From QHXN01 sp963785125 (GTDB lineage Bacteria; Acidobacteriota; Blastocatellia; Pyrinomonadales; Pyrinomonadaceae), in contig CAWATU010000007.1 in NCBI GenBank assembly GCA_963785125.1, forward strand, positions 1,426,001 to 1,490,000: DNA of 64,000 nt, given 5' to 3'. Made by a program: the position numbers and the translations under genes. Positions 8,338 to 17,169 of this stretch are shown in pieces (within the stretch, counting starts at the first letter, position 1; each line of letters starts with the position of its first letter). The notes below the pieces were generated by a model, which was given only the letters and a program-made list of their open reading frames with translations, had not been told where the DNA came from and ran no database searches.

Positions 8338-8754
8338 TCAGCAGGCGGGTGACCGTTGGCGGCTGCGGCGCTCCCAGAGCATCGGGAGCATGATCGCCAG
8401 TTGGCCGCCGACGTAGAGCGCGGCCACGGCCGCGAGGCCCAACTTGTTGCTGCCCCAGAGCCGTTCAATCAGGGCGGGCGCGCCGTCAACGGGGATCGTC
8501 AGTTGCTCGGCCACCCAGTAGTTGTAGAAGGCGATGGCGCCGAGGCACGCGCTCCAGACGAAGTCCGACCGCGCGCCCGCGAGCAGGTAGCCGACCGCCG
8601 GCCAGAAGAGGAGGCCGACCCCCAGCGGGTAGACGCCGATGGCCGAGAATATCTCCCCGCGCAGCGGCTCCTGTGCGACGGGCCAACACAGGATGGCGAG
8701 CGCCGCCGAGAAGACGAACCCGATCTTGACGAAATCACGCTGCTCTTCACTCAC
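8338..8754 (-). CDS. Small integral membrane protein of unknown function
   Basis: 138 residues with four hydrophobic segments (IGFVFSAALAILCWPV, AIGVYPLGVGLLFWPAVGYLLAG, VWSACLGAIAFYNYWVAEQL, LAAVAALYVGGQLAIMLPML) and a short basic C-terminal tail. There is no motif I recognise. It is convergent with the exported protein at 7631-8314 and divergent from the delta-60 repeat gene. Confidence 0.6.
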   Translation of the reverse strand: MSEEQRDFVKIGFVFSAALAILCWPVAQEPLRGEIFSAIGVYPLGVGLLFWPAVGYLLAGARSDFVWSACLGAIAFYNYWVAEQLTIPVDGAPALIERLWGSNKLGLAAVAALYVGGQLAIMLPMLWERRSRQRSPAC

Positions 8755-9019
8755 CCCGCTGCCCGCCTTTCACTCCCCTTAATGGTCGCGCCCTGCGCCC
8801 GCCGCGCCGTCACGAGCCGGCCTCTCTTAATTCTGCCACCAAGACGTACTACGCCGCCAACTTCGGGAGCAGATTCTTCTCCTTGCCGTAGAGTTCGGCC
8901 TATCCGCACCCGAACGCGCCCGCGGTCGTTGCCGCTTACACGCGCTTATCTGATTCTGATATAGTGAAGTTGAGTGCGACACTCCCCGCCTCAAATAAAC
9001 TTCACGAAAAGGTTCCCCC
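8755..9019 (+). promoter_or_regulatory. Divergent promoter region with 8-bp inverted repeat
   Basis: The gap between the membrane protein gene and the delta-60 repeat gene holds no ORF worth calling. GTGAAGTT at 8964-8971 is matched by AACTTCAC at 8998-9005, just 15 bases before the delta-60 start codon, so the leader RNA could form a hairpin that brackets the start region. An A/T-richer patch (8948-8966) is the best candidate promoter, but no convincing -35/-10 pair was found. Confidence 0.3.
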
Positions 9020-10417
9020 ATGAACAGATCAATTCAGGCAAGACAATTCGTTTTCCGCGTCGCAAAGCGCCCGGCCGCTTCAAGGCTGATGCGAGCAATG
9101 AGACGTGGCTGGTCTCTCGTCACGCTCGGTACGTTAATCACTTTGCTGACGGCGCCGGGCATCAGCGCGCGGCCTGCCGGCGGAGATTTAGACACGACCT
9201 TCGGGCTGGCCGGAATGGTGAGCGACGATTTCGGCGGAGGTAGTAACACTGTCAACTGCATCGTCCTTCAACCGGACGGTAAGATTCTGGTAGGCGGTGG
9301 GATAGGTAACGGCTTCGGGCTGGCCCGCTATCGGCGCGACGGCACTTTAGACGTGACCTTCGGCAACGGCGGCGTCGTGACCACCCCGCTCCCGGGGCCG
9401 CCGGGGTACAACACAGGGGCCGTGGAGGCCGTGGCGCTGCTGCCGGACGGCAGGATCGTCGTCGCCGGAACTTCAATCTCCAATTACGAGTACAACACCG
9501 ACTTTGTGGTGGCACGTTATCACGCTGACGGGAGCCCGGACGCCGCCTTCGGTGACGGCGGGATAACCGTCACCGATTTCTTCGGCGAGTATGACCTGGC
9601 GCACGCCGTCGCCGTACAGGCCGACGGGAAGATTGTGGCAGCCGGGGCGGCCAACCGAGACGGCGGCATGAAGGCGGCCTTCGCCCTCGCCCGCTACAAC
9701 GTTGACGGGAGCCTTGACGCGGACTTCGGCGTCGGCGGAAAGGTGGTCGCCGGCTTCTTCAACACTTTGAAATCAGCGAATGCCGTCGCCGTTCAGCCGG
9801 ACGGCAAGATCGTGCTGGCGGGTTACGGGGAGTTCAACCAGAGGGGCGACTTCGCCCTCGCGCGGTTCGACCGCGACGGCTCGCCGGACTTCACCTTCGG
9901 GCTCGGGGGCGTAACGCTGACCGAGTTCCCGACCGGCAGCGCCGAGGCGACTGCGCTGGTTCTGCAACCCGACGGTCGGCTGGTCGTCGCCGGGTTCGCC
10001 AATAACAGTCTCGGCACCACCTCCGACTTCGCGCTGGCGCGGTACGACCGGCGCGGGTCTCTCGACCGCTCCTTCGGCAAAGCGGGAAGGACGACGATTG
10101 ACTTCCGGGGCGACTTTGACATCGCGTATGCGGCGGCTGCCCTGCCCGACGGCGGGATCGTTCTGGCCGGTTACGCCCAGACGAGCGAGGCCGACTCGGA
10201 CTTTGCGGTCGCCAAAGTTGACAAGCATGGCAAGCCGGACAGGGACTTCGGCGACGGCGGCAGAGTGTTGACGGATTTCCTCGGGCTGCCCGACCTCGCC
10301 CGTGCGGTCGCCGTCCAGCCGGACGGACGCATCGTCGCGGCCGGTTACGCCTCGACGACCGGAACCCTGGACTTCGCCCTGGCCCGCTACGTCGGCGTGT
10401 CGAAGGAGAAGAGGTAG
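9020..10417 (+). CDS. Exported delta-60 repeat protein
   Basis: 465 residues. A long, basic signal peptide (to about residue 52, ending PGISARPAGG) is followed by seven 55-60-residue repeats with the delta-60 signature: GDLDTTFG, GTLDVTFG, GSPDAAFG, GSLDADFG, GSPDFTFG, GSLDRSFG and GKPDRDFG, each preceded by QPDGKI(L/V)VAG-type strands. The repeats should form a beta-propeller-like domain outside the cytoplasm. There is no C-terminal sorting or anchor domain. ATG 9020 is kept although no strong RBS is visible (AGGTTCCCCC lies upstream). The role in this family is unknown; surface binding is the usual assumption. It ends 15 bases from the convergent gene at 10432. Confidence 0.8.
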   Translation: MNRSIQARQFVFRVAKRPAASRLMRAMRRGWSLVTLGTLITLLTAPGISARPAGGDLDTTFGLAGMVSDDFGGGSNTVNCIVLQPDGKILVGGGIGNGFGLARYRRDGTLDVTFGNGGVVTTPLPGPPGYNTGAVEAVALLPDGRIVVAGTSISNYEYNTDFVVARYHADGSPDAAFGDGGITVTDFFGEYDLAHAVAVQADGKIVAAGAANRDGGMKAAFALARYNVDGSLDADFGVGGKVVAGFFNTLKSANAVAVQPDGKIVLAGYGEFNQRGDFALARFDRDGSPDFTFGLGGVTLTEFPTGSAEATALVLQPDGRLVVAGFANNSLGTTSDFALARYDRRGSLDRSFGKAGRTTIDFRGDFDIAYAAAALPDGGIVLAGYAQTSEADSDFAVAKVDKHGKPDRDFGDGGRVLTDFLGLPDLARAVAVQPDGRIVAAGYASTTGTLDFALARYVGVSKEKR

Positions 10418-10431
10418 CGTGCCTGCGCCCG

Positions 10432-11433
10432 TTAGAGGTTCGGCCGCACCTGACACATCTGCTCCCAATGACCGACGATGGCGGCGACCGCCTTCCGCAC
10501 CCTCGGAGCCGGGTCACGCCCGAGATACGCATTCAGCGCGGCATCCATCTCATTGACAGGCGCAGGCTCTAACAACCGTGGGGCAAATCGCTTCAACAAC
10601 GGAGTGTTGTAGTGCCGACAAGCTATCAGGGCATCAAGCGCGACCAGACTCAGGGGGCGCCCCGCCGCTAACCATTTAGCCACCCGCTCCCAGTTCAAAT
10701 CAGACACGGCAGCCAACCGCCCCCAATCGTCAAGCAAAGGGTCGGAGATATTCTGCTCCAGCCAATCCAGGGTGGCCGCCGAGCGAAACCACGAGAGAGC
10801 TGCGGCCGTATGTACAAGCTCCTTCGGCGGGACACCCGCGAGAGCACTCACGACAAGGCTGTACCCTTCTGCCCTCGGCAGACAGGCCGCCGACGCTTCG
10901 GCAAGAGAAAATAAGAGCGCCGGAGGGGATGATTCCCATTCCCGGCGAATCCACTCTTCAGCCGTCGTACCCAAAACCCTCGCGCAGATTTCGTAAGCGA
11001 GACCCTGCAACTCAAGGCCGGGTTTTGACGCCACACGCGTTTGCAACGAGCGTAAAACGGAGTCTCTGCTATGGCGACTGAGCGCCTCGACCAACGGCCC
11101 CTCTATGAACCATTTCGTTCCCGCGTAATCGAGCAGGTGCTCGACATCGACGGACACTTCCTCCAGCGTCGGCGCAGGAAATAACTCTGCATCAACAACC
11201 TCCTCTTCGGGCTGACAGGCCGTGCCGTCTTCGTCGTAGAAGTCATCATGAAGGAGGAATTGGCGGGGGCCGTAAAGAGAGGCAAGGTTATACCATTCCA
11301 GAGGGCGCAGGGAGAATGTTTGCAGCCTGCGGGCGCAGGCTCGGCAAACTCGGAAAGGCTGTTGCGGCTCATCTGACTCAACAGCAGTTTCGACCGGTGC
11401 CGAGCGACAAGCCTGACAAGGGTTCTGTTCCAT
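10432..11433 (-). CDS. Orphan protein with N-terminal four-cysteine zinc ribbon and helical repeats
   Basis: 333 residues, no signal peptide. ATG 11433 is taken because the N-terminal zinc ribbon (CQACRS, then CRACAR about 21 residues later) starts right there. The rest is helical, Trp- and Leu-rich and looks like degenerate HEAT-type repeats, with a last stretch NAYLGRDPAPRVRKAVAAIVGHW typical of HEAT units. No enzymatic motif is visible. It may be a soluble interaction protein. It is convergent with the delta-60 gene and divergent from the diguanylate cyclase. Confidence 0.6.
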   Translation of the reverse strand: MEQNPCQACRSAPVETAVESDEPQQPFRVCRACARRLQTFSLRPLEWYNLASLYGPRQFLLHDDFYDEDGTACQPEEEVVDAELFPAPTLEEVSVDVEHLLDYAGTKWFIEGPLVEALSRHSRDSVLRSLQTRVASKPGLELQGLAYEICARVLGTTAEEWIRREWESSPPALLFSLAEASAACLPRAEGYSLVVSALAGVPPKELVHTAAALSWFRSAATLDWLEQNISDPLLDDWGRLAAVSDLNWERVAKWLAAGRPLSLVALDALIACRHYNTPLLKRFAPRLLEPAPVNEMDAALNAYLGRDPAPRVRKAVAAIVGHWEQMCQVRPNL

Positions 11434-11544
11434 AACGTAGTCCGGGCCTTTTCCTGCGCGACCCGAGAATAGTAGACTAACTGCCCGAAACGGCCGACTC
11501 GACACGGCCCGACGCCCTTACATAGTTTTCACGCCGCCGCTTAC

Positions 11545-12726
11545 GTGCCCGGAAAAGGTTTCAAACTCGACGCAGAGAAGTTGATGGTCGCGGGCTTCGC
11601 CGCGGCGCTCGCGCTGCTCGTCGCGCTCGGCGTCATCACCTACCGCGTCACCTCGGGCCTCATCGAAGAGAACAACTGGGTCGCGCACACCTACCAGACC
11701 ATCGGACTGCTCGAAGATGCTGAGACGGCCGTCACCTCGGCCGAGACCGCGCAGCGCGGCTACGTTATCACGGGCGACGAGCGATTCCTCGCCCCCTACC
11801 GCGACGCCGTGCCGCGCATCGGGCGGAACATGGACGAGATCGAGCGGCTGACCGGCGACAACCCCCCGCAGCAACGGCGCGTTGGGGAGCTGCGCCGCCG
11901 CGTGGACGCAAAGCTCGCCGTGGTGGGCGAGGTCATCACGCTCCGCAGATGGGGCCGTGCAGAGGAGGCCGCGCACGTCGTCAGCACGGGCAGGGGCGAG
12001 GAGGCGATGAACGCCGTCCGGCTGACGGTCGGCGAGATGGCCGGCGAGGAGCGGAGGCTGCTGGCGCTGCGCACCGCGGCGTCGGAGTCTTCGGCGCGGA
12101 GGGTGAGCATCACGTTCCTCCTCCTGACCGCCTTCGTCTTCGTGATGCTCGCGCTCTCCTACGTCCTCTTCCGGCGCGATGTGGCCCGGCGCCGGGCGCA
12201 GGCGCGCGCGCTGCGCGACCTCTCGCTGACGGACGAGCTGACGGGGCTCTACAACCGTCGCGGCTTTCTCGTGCTGGCTTCGCAGCAGTCGAAACTGTCA
12301 CGGCGCCACAGCCGCGAGATGCTGCTGCTCTTCGCCGACATGGACGGGCTCAAGCGCATCAACGACACGTACGGGCACGACGAAGGCTCGCGCGCCATCG
12401 GCGCAGCGGGCGAGGTTTTGCGCCGCACCTTCCGCGACTCGGATGTCATCGCGCGACTCGGCGGCGACGAGTTCGCCGTCCTCGTCGTCGAGCCCGGCGA
12501 CCACCCGCCCGAGTTCTTCGCGGGCCGACTGGCGAAGGGGCTCAGGCGCCACAACGAAGAGTCCAACGCTCCCTATCAGGTTGCGATGAGCGTCGGCGCC
12601 GTGCGCCTCGACAACTCCCTCACGGTCGAGGAGGCCATCTCCCGTGCGGACGAACTGATGTACGAGGAGAAGCGGCGCAAGCGTGCGCAGAGAGACGCGC
12701 CCGCGGCGAGTTCACCGGCCGCATAA
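11545..12726 (+). CDS. CHASE3-GGDEF diguanylate cyclase
   Basis: 393 residues. One membrane helix (about 14-34), a periplasmic CHASE3 sensor domain (about 38-180; note TAQRGYVITGDERFLAPY, the usual CHASE3 signature), a second helix (about 190-212) and a cytoplasmic GGDEF domain (about 225-385). The active loop is intact (RLGGDEFAVL), and an RxxD inhibitory site (RDSD) sits five residues before GGDEF, so the enzyme should make c-di-GMP and be product-inhibited. GTG 11545 lacks a good RBS; ATG 11584 has AGAGAAG but would cut into the membrane anchor lead. Its place beside a polysaccharide locus fits c-di-GMP control of matrix production, though a direct link is inferred. Confidence 0.9.
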   Translation: MPGKGFKLDAEKLMVAGFAAALALLVALGVITYRVTSGLIEENNWVAHTYQTIGLLEDAETAVTSAETAQRGYVITGDERFLAPYRDAVPRIGRNMDEIERLTGDNPPQQRRVGELRRRVDAKLAVVGEVITLRRWGRAEEAAHVVSTGRGEEAMNAVRLTVGEMAGEERRLLALRTAASESSARRVSITFLLLTAFVFVMLALSYVLFRRDVARRRAQARALRDLSLTDELTGLYNRRGFLVLASQQSKLSRRHSREMLLLFADMDGLKRINDTYGHDEGSRAIGAAGEVLRRTFRDSDVIARLGGDEFAVLVVEPGDHPPEFFAGRLAKGLRRHNEESNAPYQVAMSVGAVRLDNSLTVEEAISRADELMYEEKRRKRAQRDAPAASSPAA

Positions 12727-12738
12727 ACGCACACGCCT

Positions 12739-15700
12739 TCACTGCCACTCGCAGAGTGATTCCACGTAGGCCGCGGAGCCGTCGCGCAGCCAGCCGTCGA
12801 GCTGCGACTGCTCCTTGAGCTGCTGCCCACGCACCCGGCCCACGACCGCGAACTCACATTTGAGGTCGGAGAGCGCCGTCATGTCGCCCCACAGTTTCTC
12901 GAACTGCGCAACGGGGAAGATATCCTCCTGCCCGTAGCCCCAGCGCCTCTTCACATCCTTCAGCGTGATGTAGGTGGGCATCCGATTGCCGACGCCCCGG
13001 ACGGCCTCCGCCACCAACGCCTCGTCTCGCAGCGTGTCGCGCGTCAGGCCGAAGACGGCGAGCAGCGGGTCGATGCTCACCCACGTCGTCAGAGAGTTGT
13101 AGTAGGAGAGCTTGAACTCCTTCTCTTCCCGAGGCATGGCCAGACCCTCGACGAGCCTGGGCCGCCCGTCAACTCGTGCGAGCCCGCCGCCGCGGTCTTC
13201 GACCCGCCGCGGGATGACCTCGAAGGTCATCGCCGCGCCGCTGTCGATGTGCAGCCCGAGCAGCGCGGGGTCTACGTCGGCGCCGACGGTGTCGATGTTA
13301 TGAACCATCAGGTACTCAAGCTCCGGCCTCTCTTCGAGCAGTCGCGCCAGCGTGCCGTTCTTCAGCATGTTGGGTATCTCGTACCAGTGGCCGACGGGGT
13401 GCAGGCACTGGCTCGGCACGTTGTCGGTATAGTCGCTCGCCTCCCCGCGGCCGTGCGCCCAGTCGAGTAAAGCGGCCTGCAAACTGACGCGCATCTTCTG
13501 CGCGCGCTCGTCGAGCACCTGATGCGCCGTCTCCTCCCAGGAGAAGCGCAGGTCGCGGACTGTCGGCACAAGGCGCAGGCCAATCGACCGCCCCGGCGAG
13601 AGAACCAGAGGGCCGCCGTAGCCGTAGCCCTGCTCCGCTTCAAGATAGTCTTCGATAGGCTTGTGCGTGAGGTAGCTCGTCGTGAAGATGTGCGGGAGCG
13701 TCCGGCCGTACGCACGCCCCGTCCGTCGGCTCTTGGCCAGATGCACCTCGACGAAGGTGCGGTGCCGCCCGCCCAACTTGGCGAAAGGGTGAAGCGCCTT
13801 GACCACGCCCGCCCCCTGCGTCCAGCGGCTCCCGACCCCGCCCGCCATCGACACGACGCCCACGCGCCCCGCAGACAGTGCGTCGGAGCCTGCCCGGCGC
13901 ATCTCGTGTGTCAGACCGTGCAGGGCATCGTGTACGTCGCCCGGCTCGACATCGCTTATCTCCGTGTTGATGGGCAGACGATTCTGGGCGAGCCCGATGC
14001 GGCCGCTCTTCAGGTTCACACGAATCTGCTCGTGCTGCACACGGTCGAACCCATACTCTTCGAGCAGTTCGGCGAGCCCACGCCCGCTCCCCTCCTCGCG
14101 TCGTGTGCGTGGCAGGAGGCGGTCGAAGAGGGCCTGCACCACACCGCCCAACTCCGGCCGCGCGCGGCTGGCGGCGGCGAAGGCGTCGAGGTCTGCACGG
14201 CGTGAGGCAGTGAGTTCATGGGGCTTGAGCCTGACAAGATGCGGGGCGATCATCAGGTAGTAACCCGGCGGCAGCAGCGCCGACTCCGACGACATCAACT
14301 CGGCCGTCGTGCCGCGCTCGTTGATTTGGAAGTCGTAGACGACCGGCTCCATGGCGAACGGCAGAGCGTTCTCAAGTCGCCTCTTCGTCCGCGACATGAT
14401 CTCCTGCAACTGCTCCTGCGCCTCTGCCTTGCGTTGGGGCTCGAAGACGAAGCCCATCCCTCCGCCGGACATCCCGCCGAGCATCCAGAACCCGAGGAAG
14501 TCCTCCCCGAACCGCTCGCGCACCTCCGCGATGAGGCTCTCCGTGTAGAGGTTGCTGACCCACGGGATGATCGTCTGCAACGGGCCGAAGAAGTTCCGGG
14601 TCGTGGCCGCGCCGATGGCAGCGACATCGCCATGTTTAAGGTGACCGAGTATCTCGTCGAGAATCTTACCCGCCTCCAGCCGCGCCTCCCATTCGGGTTT
14701 CGAGCGCAGCAGGTGCTTCTCCGTGACCATCTCCAGCACCGGCCCGACGTTCTGCGCCATCCCGCCATGCACCAGCACGAGGCTGTCCTGCAACCGCCGC
14801 CGGCTCTCCACGGGGACGGCCTCTAAATCGAGGATGCGGTGGGTCGGGAGCAGGCGCCCGCGTGTGCTTCCGTGCTCGGGGTCGCCCTCCGTCGCCTCCT
14901 GCCCTTCGATGACTTTGATGCCGGGCCAGACTCCGCCCGAGTCCTGCCAGCCGCCGCCCGACCCCGCGAGCCATTCGCCGAGAATGGCCCGCGCCGCGAC
15001 CAGCCGTCGGTCTGCTTCGGCGAGCGGCCCTTCGACGTTGCGAATCTGGCCGGTCGCGCGCATGCAGACACTGATGAGCGAGGCGAGGAGGTTGGTCGAG
15101 ACGGCGAGGCGCGAGCCCTTCGGAATGCCGTTGACGTTACTCACCAACTCTATCCCGAGGCCGGGGCCGACCAGACGTGCGAGCAGGTCTTGGAGACTCT
15201 GCCCAGACCCTTCGAGCCCCGGCGGCACCAGCCCTGAGGCGATGAGGGCCGCCTTTAAGAGCCCGAGGTAGTCACGCGCGAAGTCGAAGACCTCGTCAAG
15301 CTCGACCACGTCGGTCGTCGTCGAAAGGTCAACGCTCGCGAGCCTCAACACGGGCTCGTCGATAACGCGCAGGTACGCTTCGACGGGCGGCCGGGGCTCG
15401 GAGTCGCGCCCGCGCACGCCGAGGTCAATCGACACGTTCAGGACGCGTGCGCCCTCCGGGAAGTCCATCCCGAGAAAAAAGATGTCGCTCCACGCGCTGT
15501 GCGTGAGGTCCATACGAACCGGGGTCGCCTCCCGAAGGACGGGGAACGGGGCGTCCGCGGAGGGCCGCAGCAGCATCTCCTGTCGGACGCGCAGGGCCTG
15601 GTCGAGCGGATGCCCCACGCGGAACATCCACTGGTTGCCGCGTGCGGAACGGACGCTCCGGCGCACCTGATCGGCGAGGTTCTGAAACGCCAGCTTGTGA

Positions 15701-16059
15701 TAGGTGGCGGCCAGCGCGCTTGAGAGAGCGTCGCTCGGCCCGCCTTCGGCCTGCGCGCTCAGGAACTGATCGACGGCCTCCTCGAAGCGCCGACCCAAGA
15801 GGTGAAGGTATCCCTCATAAGGGATGTGCCCACCCGGCGGGAGTCCGGGTTTCGCGGGCAGTTGAAACCGATGAATCGCGTAGAGGAAGAAGCAGGCCCG
15901 CACACGCTCAAGGAGGTTACCGCTCGTGCGGCGAAACGATTCGAGTTCGGCGCACTGCCCCAACAGTTCTGAGAGCGAAGCCTCCCGGCAGTGCTCGTCC
16001 AGCGACCTGTTACGCACACGCGGGTCGGCCGAGGTGATGACGTTGATTAAACGCTCCAT
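12739..16059 (-). CDS. Fused GHMP-type sugar kinase and UDPGP-type nucleotidylyltransferase
   Basis: 1106 residues. After a helical N-terminus, residues about 200-540 look like a GHMP kinase of the fucokinase/heptokinase kind: a substrate strand with WSDIFFLGMD where such kinases have GGWSDTP, a phosphate-loop-like IPKGSRLAVSTNLLASL (about 310-325) and a third motif GGMSGGGMGF (about 525-537). Residues about 700-1060 resemble the UDP-glucose/UDP-GlcNAc pyrophosphorylase family (PF01704): the nucleotide loop MAGGVGSRW (about 733) and MVHNIDTVGADVDP (about 916). The order is the reverse of bacterial Fkp. It probably makes an activated sugar for the polysaccharide, but the sugar cannot be read. 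The start is set by the neighbour's stop four bases upstream, indicating one operon. Confidence 0.7.
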   Translation of the reverse strand: MERLINVITSADPRVRNRSLDEHCREASLSELLGQCAELESFRRTSGNLLERVRACFFLYAIHRFQLPAKPGLPPGGHIPYEGYLHLLGRRFEEAVDQFLSAQAEGGPSDALSSALAATYHKLAFQNLADQVRRSVRSARGNQWMFRVGHPLDQALRVRQEMLLRPSADAPFPVLREATPVRMDLTHSAWSDIFFLGMDFPEGARVLNVSIDLGVRGRDSEPRPPVEAYLRVIDEPVLRLASVDLSTTTDVVELDEVFDFARDYLGLLKAALIASGLVPPGLEGSGQSLQDLLARLVGPGLGIELVSNVNGIPKGSRLAVSTNLLASLISVCMRATGQIRNVEGPLAEADRRLVAARAILGEWLAGSGGGWQDSGGVWPGIKVIEGQEATEGDPEHGSTRGRLLPTHRILDLEAVPVESRRRLQDSLVLVHGGMAQNVGPVLEMVTEKHLLRSKPEWEARLEAGKILDEILGHLKHGDVAAIGAATTRNFFGPLQTIIPWVSNLYTESLIAEVRERFGEDFLGFWMLGGMSGGGMGFVFEPQRKAEAQEQLQEIMSRTKRRLENALPFAMEPVVYDFQINERGTTAELMSSESALLPPGYYLMIAPHLVRLKPHELTASRRADLDAFAAASRARPELGGVVQALFDRLLPRTRREEGSGRGLAELLEEYGFDRVQHEQIRVNLKSGRIGLAQNRLPINTEISDVEPGDVHDALHGLTHEMRRAGSDALSAGRVGVVSMAGGVGSRWTQGAGVVKALHPFAKLGGRHRTFVEVHLAKSRRTGRAYGRTLPHIFTTSYLTHKPIEDYLEAEQGYGYGGPLVLSPGRSIGLRLVPTVRDLRFSWEETAHQVLDERAQKMRVSLQAALLDWAHGRGEASDYTDNVPSQCLHPVGHWYEIPNMLKNGTLARLLEERPELEYLMVHNIDTVGADVDPALLGLHIDSGAAMTFEVIPRRVEDRGGGLARVDGRPRLVEGLAMPREEKEFKLSYYNSLTTWVSIDPLLAVFGLTRDTLRDEALVAEAVRGVGNRMPTYITLKDVKRRWGYGQEDIFPVAQFEKLWGDMTALSDLKCEFAVVGRVRGQQLKEQSQLDGWLRDGSAAYVESLCEWQ

Positions 16060-16063
16060 CGCT

Positions 16064-16933
16064 TCAGCCCTCGTCCGTCCTCGCCGACTCGCGCTGCGCC
16101 AAAAGCTCACAGACTCCCGCCAGAACCTCTTCGCGGTCGCGCCCCGAGAGTGCCATCGCCAGTTGCGCGTACAGGAGTCCGTAACGGACATCGACGGGGT
16201 ACCGCCGCCCACGCGCTTCGAGCGCGAGGTACTGCTCACGCCTCGCCAGTTCGTCGAGGACGGGCGAGAGCAGGACTGACCCGCCGGCACCTTCTGCCGC
16301 CGCCACGTGCCGCTCCAGAATCTCCATTACGGCGGGTGTGAGCACGTGCATGCCGAAGAAGCAGAGGTAGTGTCCCGCGCGCAAACCCGGCACGGCCAAG
16401 CTTTGCTCGGCCTCCGTGGGCGTGGGCTTCTCGACCACCTGCTCGATCTGGTAGAGGTCTTTCGTCCCCGCAACCCTCCGGCCTCCGACCGCGCCGAAGT
16501 ATGGCAGAAGATTCTCCCGCGTGGCCTGCACCCCCGACACCGAACAGGAACGTGCCTGCGCTACTTCGACCAACTGCCGCGCGCAACCCACGGGGCCGCT
16601 GCTCACATAGACGTGGTCGCTGATGAGGTGAAGGAAGGGCTCGTCCCCGACAAACTCCCGCGCGCAGTAGACGGCGTGTCCGTAGCCGAGCGGCTCGCAC
16701 TGATGAAAGAAACTGAGGCGGCCCGCGTGCTCGCCGGCCGCCCCCCTGTACGCCTCTTCATCTTCCGGACAGATGACGATGCCTATGTCCTCCACCCCGG
16801 CGCTCATCGTCTCTTCGATAATGATGTTGATGACCGGCTTCTGACGCCCGTCCCTATCGACCATCATCTGAAGCGGTATCGTCCGCTGATTCCTCGCCGC
16901 CGCCGTGATGACGGCCCTGCTTATCTTCATCAT
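16064..16933 (-). CDS. GalU-like sugar nucleotidyltransferase with degenerate NTP loop
   Basis: About 289 residues of the glucose-1-phosphate nucleotidylyltransferase fold. Conserved-looking parts are PVINIIIEE, the sugar-side FHQCEPLGYGHAVYCAR, a DxD-equivalent LISDHVYV, and QVVEKPTPTEAE. The N-terminal glycine-rich loop, GxGTR in active enzymes, reads AARNQRT, so nucleotide binding may be lost or altered. Four bases separate it from the large kinase/UDPGP protein downstream, and the two may act as one complex with this subunit regulatory. GGGGAAAGG lies directly before tandem ATG codons at 16933 and 16930; either could be used. A strong hairpin at 17052-17104 lies just upstream. Confidence 0.65.
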   Translation of the reverse strand: MMKISRAVITAAARNQRTIPLQMMVDRDGRQKPVINIIIEETMSAGVEDIGIVICPEDEEAYRGAAGEHAGRLSFFHQCEPLGYGHAVYCAREFVGDEPFLHLISDHVYVSSGPVGCARQLVEVAQARSCSVSGVQATRENLLPYFGAVGGRRVAGTKDLYQIEQVVEKPTPTEAEQSLAVPGLRAGHYLCFFGMHVLTPAVMEILERHVAAAEGAGGSVLLSPVLDELARREQYLALEARGRRYPVDVRYGLLYAQLAMALSGRDREEVLAGVCELLAQRESARTDEG

Positions 16934-17051
16934 CCTTTCCCCTGACACCGAAGCACCGCAGCCACACCCGCCGGAGGTTGACTACGCGCTTACCTTACAC
17001 TTTCCCCGTTCACGGCGCATACGGTCGTCAGGGGCAAGCGTGCATAAGTTT

Positions 17052-17104
17052 AGGGGCGGCGTTCAGGAGAGAAGCAGTAGCCTTCCCTCTCGAACGCCGC
17101 CCCT
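17052..17104 (-). terminator. Long stem-loop between gmd and the GalU-like gene
   Basis: GGGGCGGCGTTC (17053-17064) pairs over 12 bases with GAACGCCGCCCC (17092-17103). It lies 66 bases after the gmd stop on the minus strand and about 120 bases before the next gene. The minus-strand sequence after the stem is TAAACTTATG, only weakly U-rich, so termination may be partial, or the stem may serve as a leader structure for the downstream pair. Confidence 0.5.
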
Positions 17105-17169
17105 TGTTTGAGTATGAACTGGATGCGGCTTGCGCTTACCGGGTCAGGCGCGGCAGTCAACCGCGCTTC

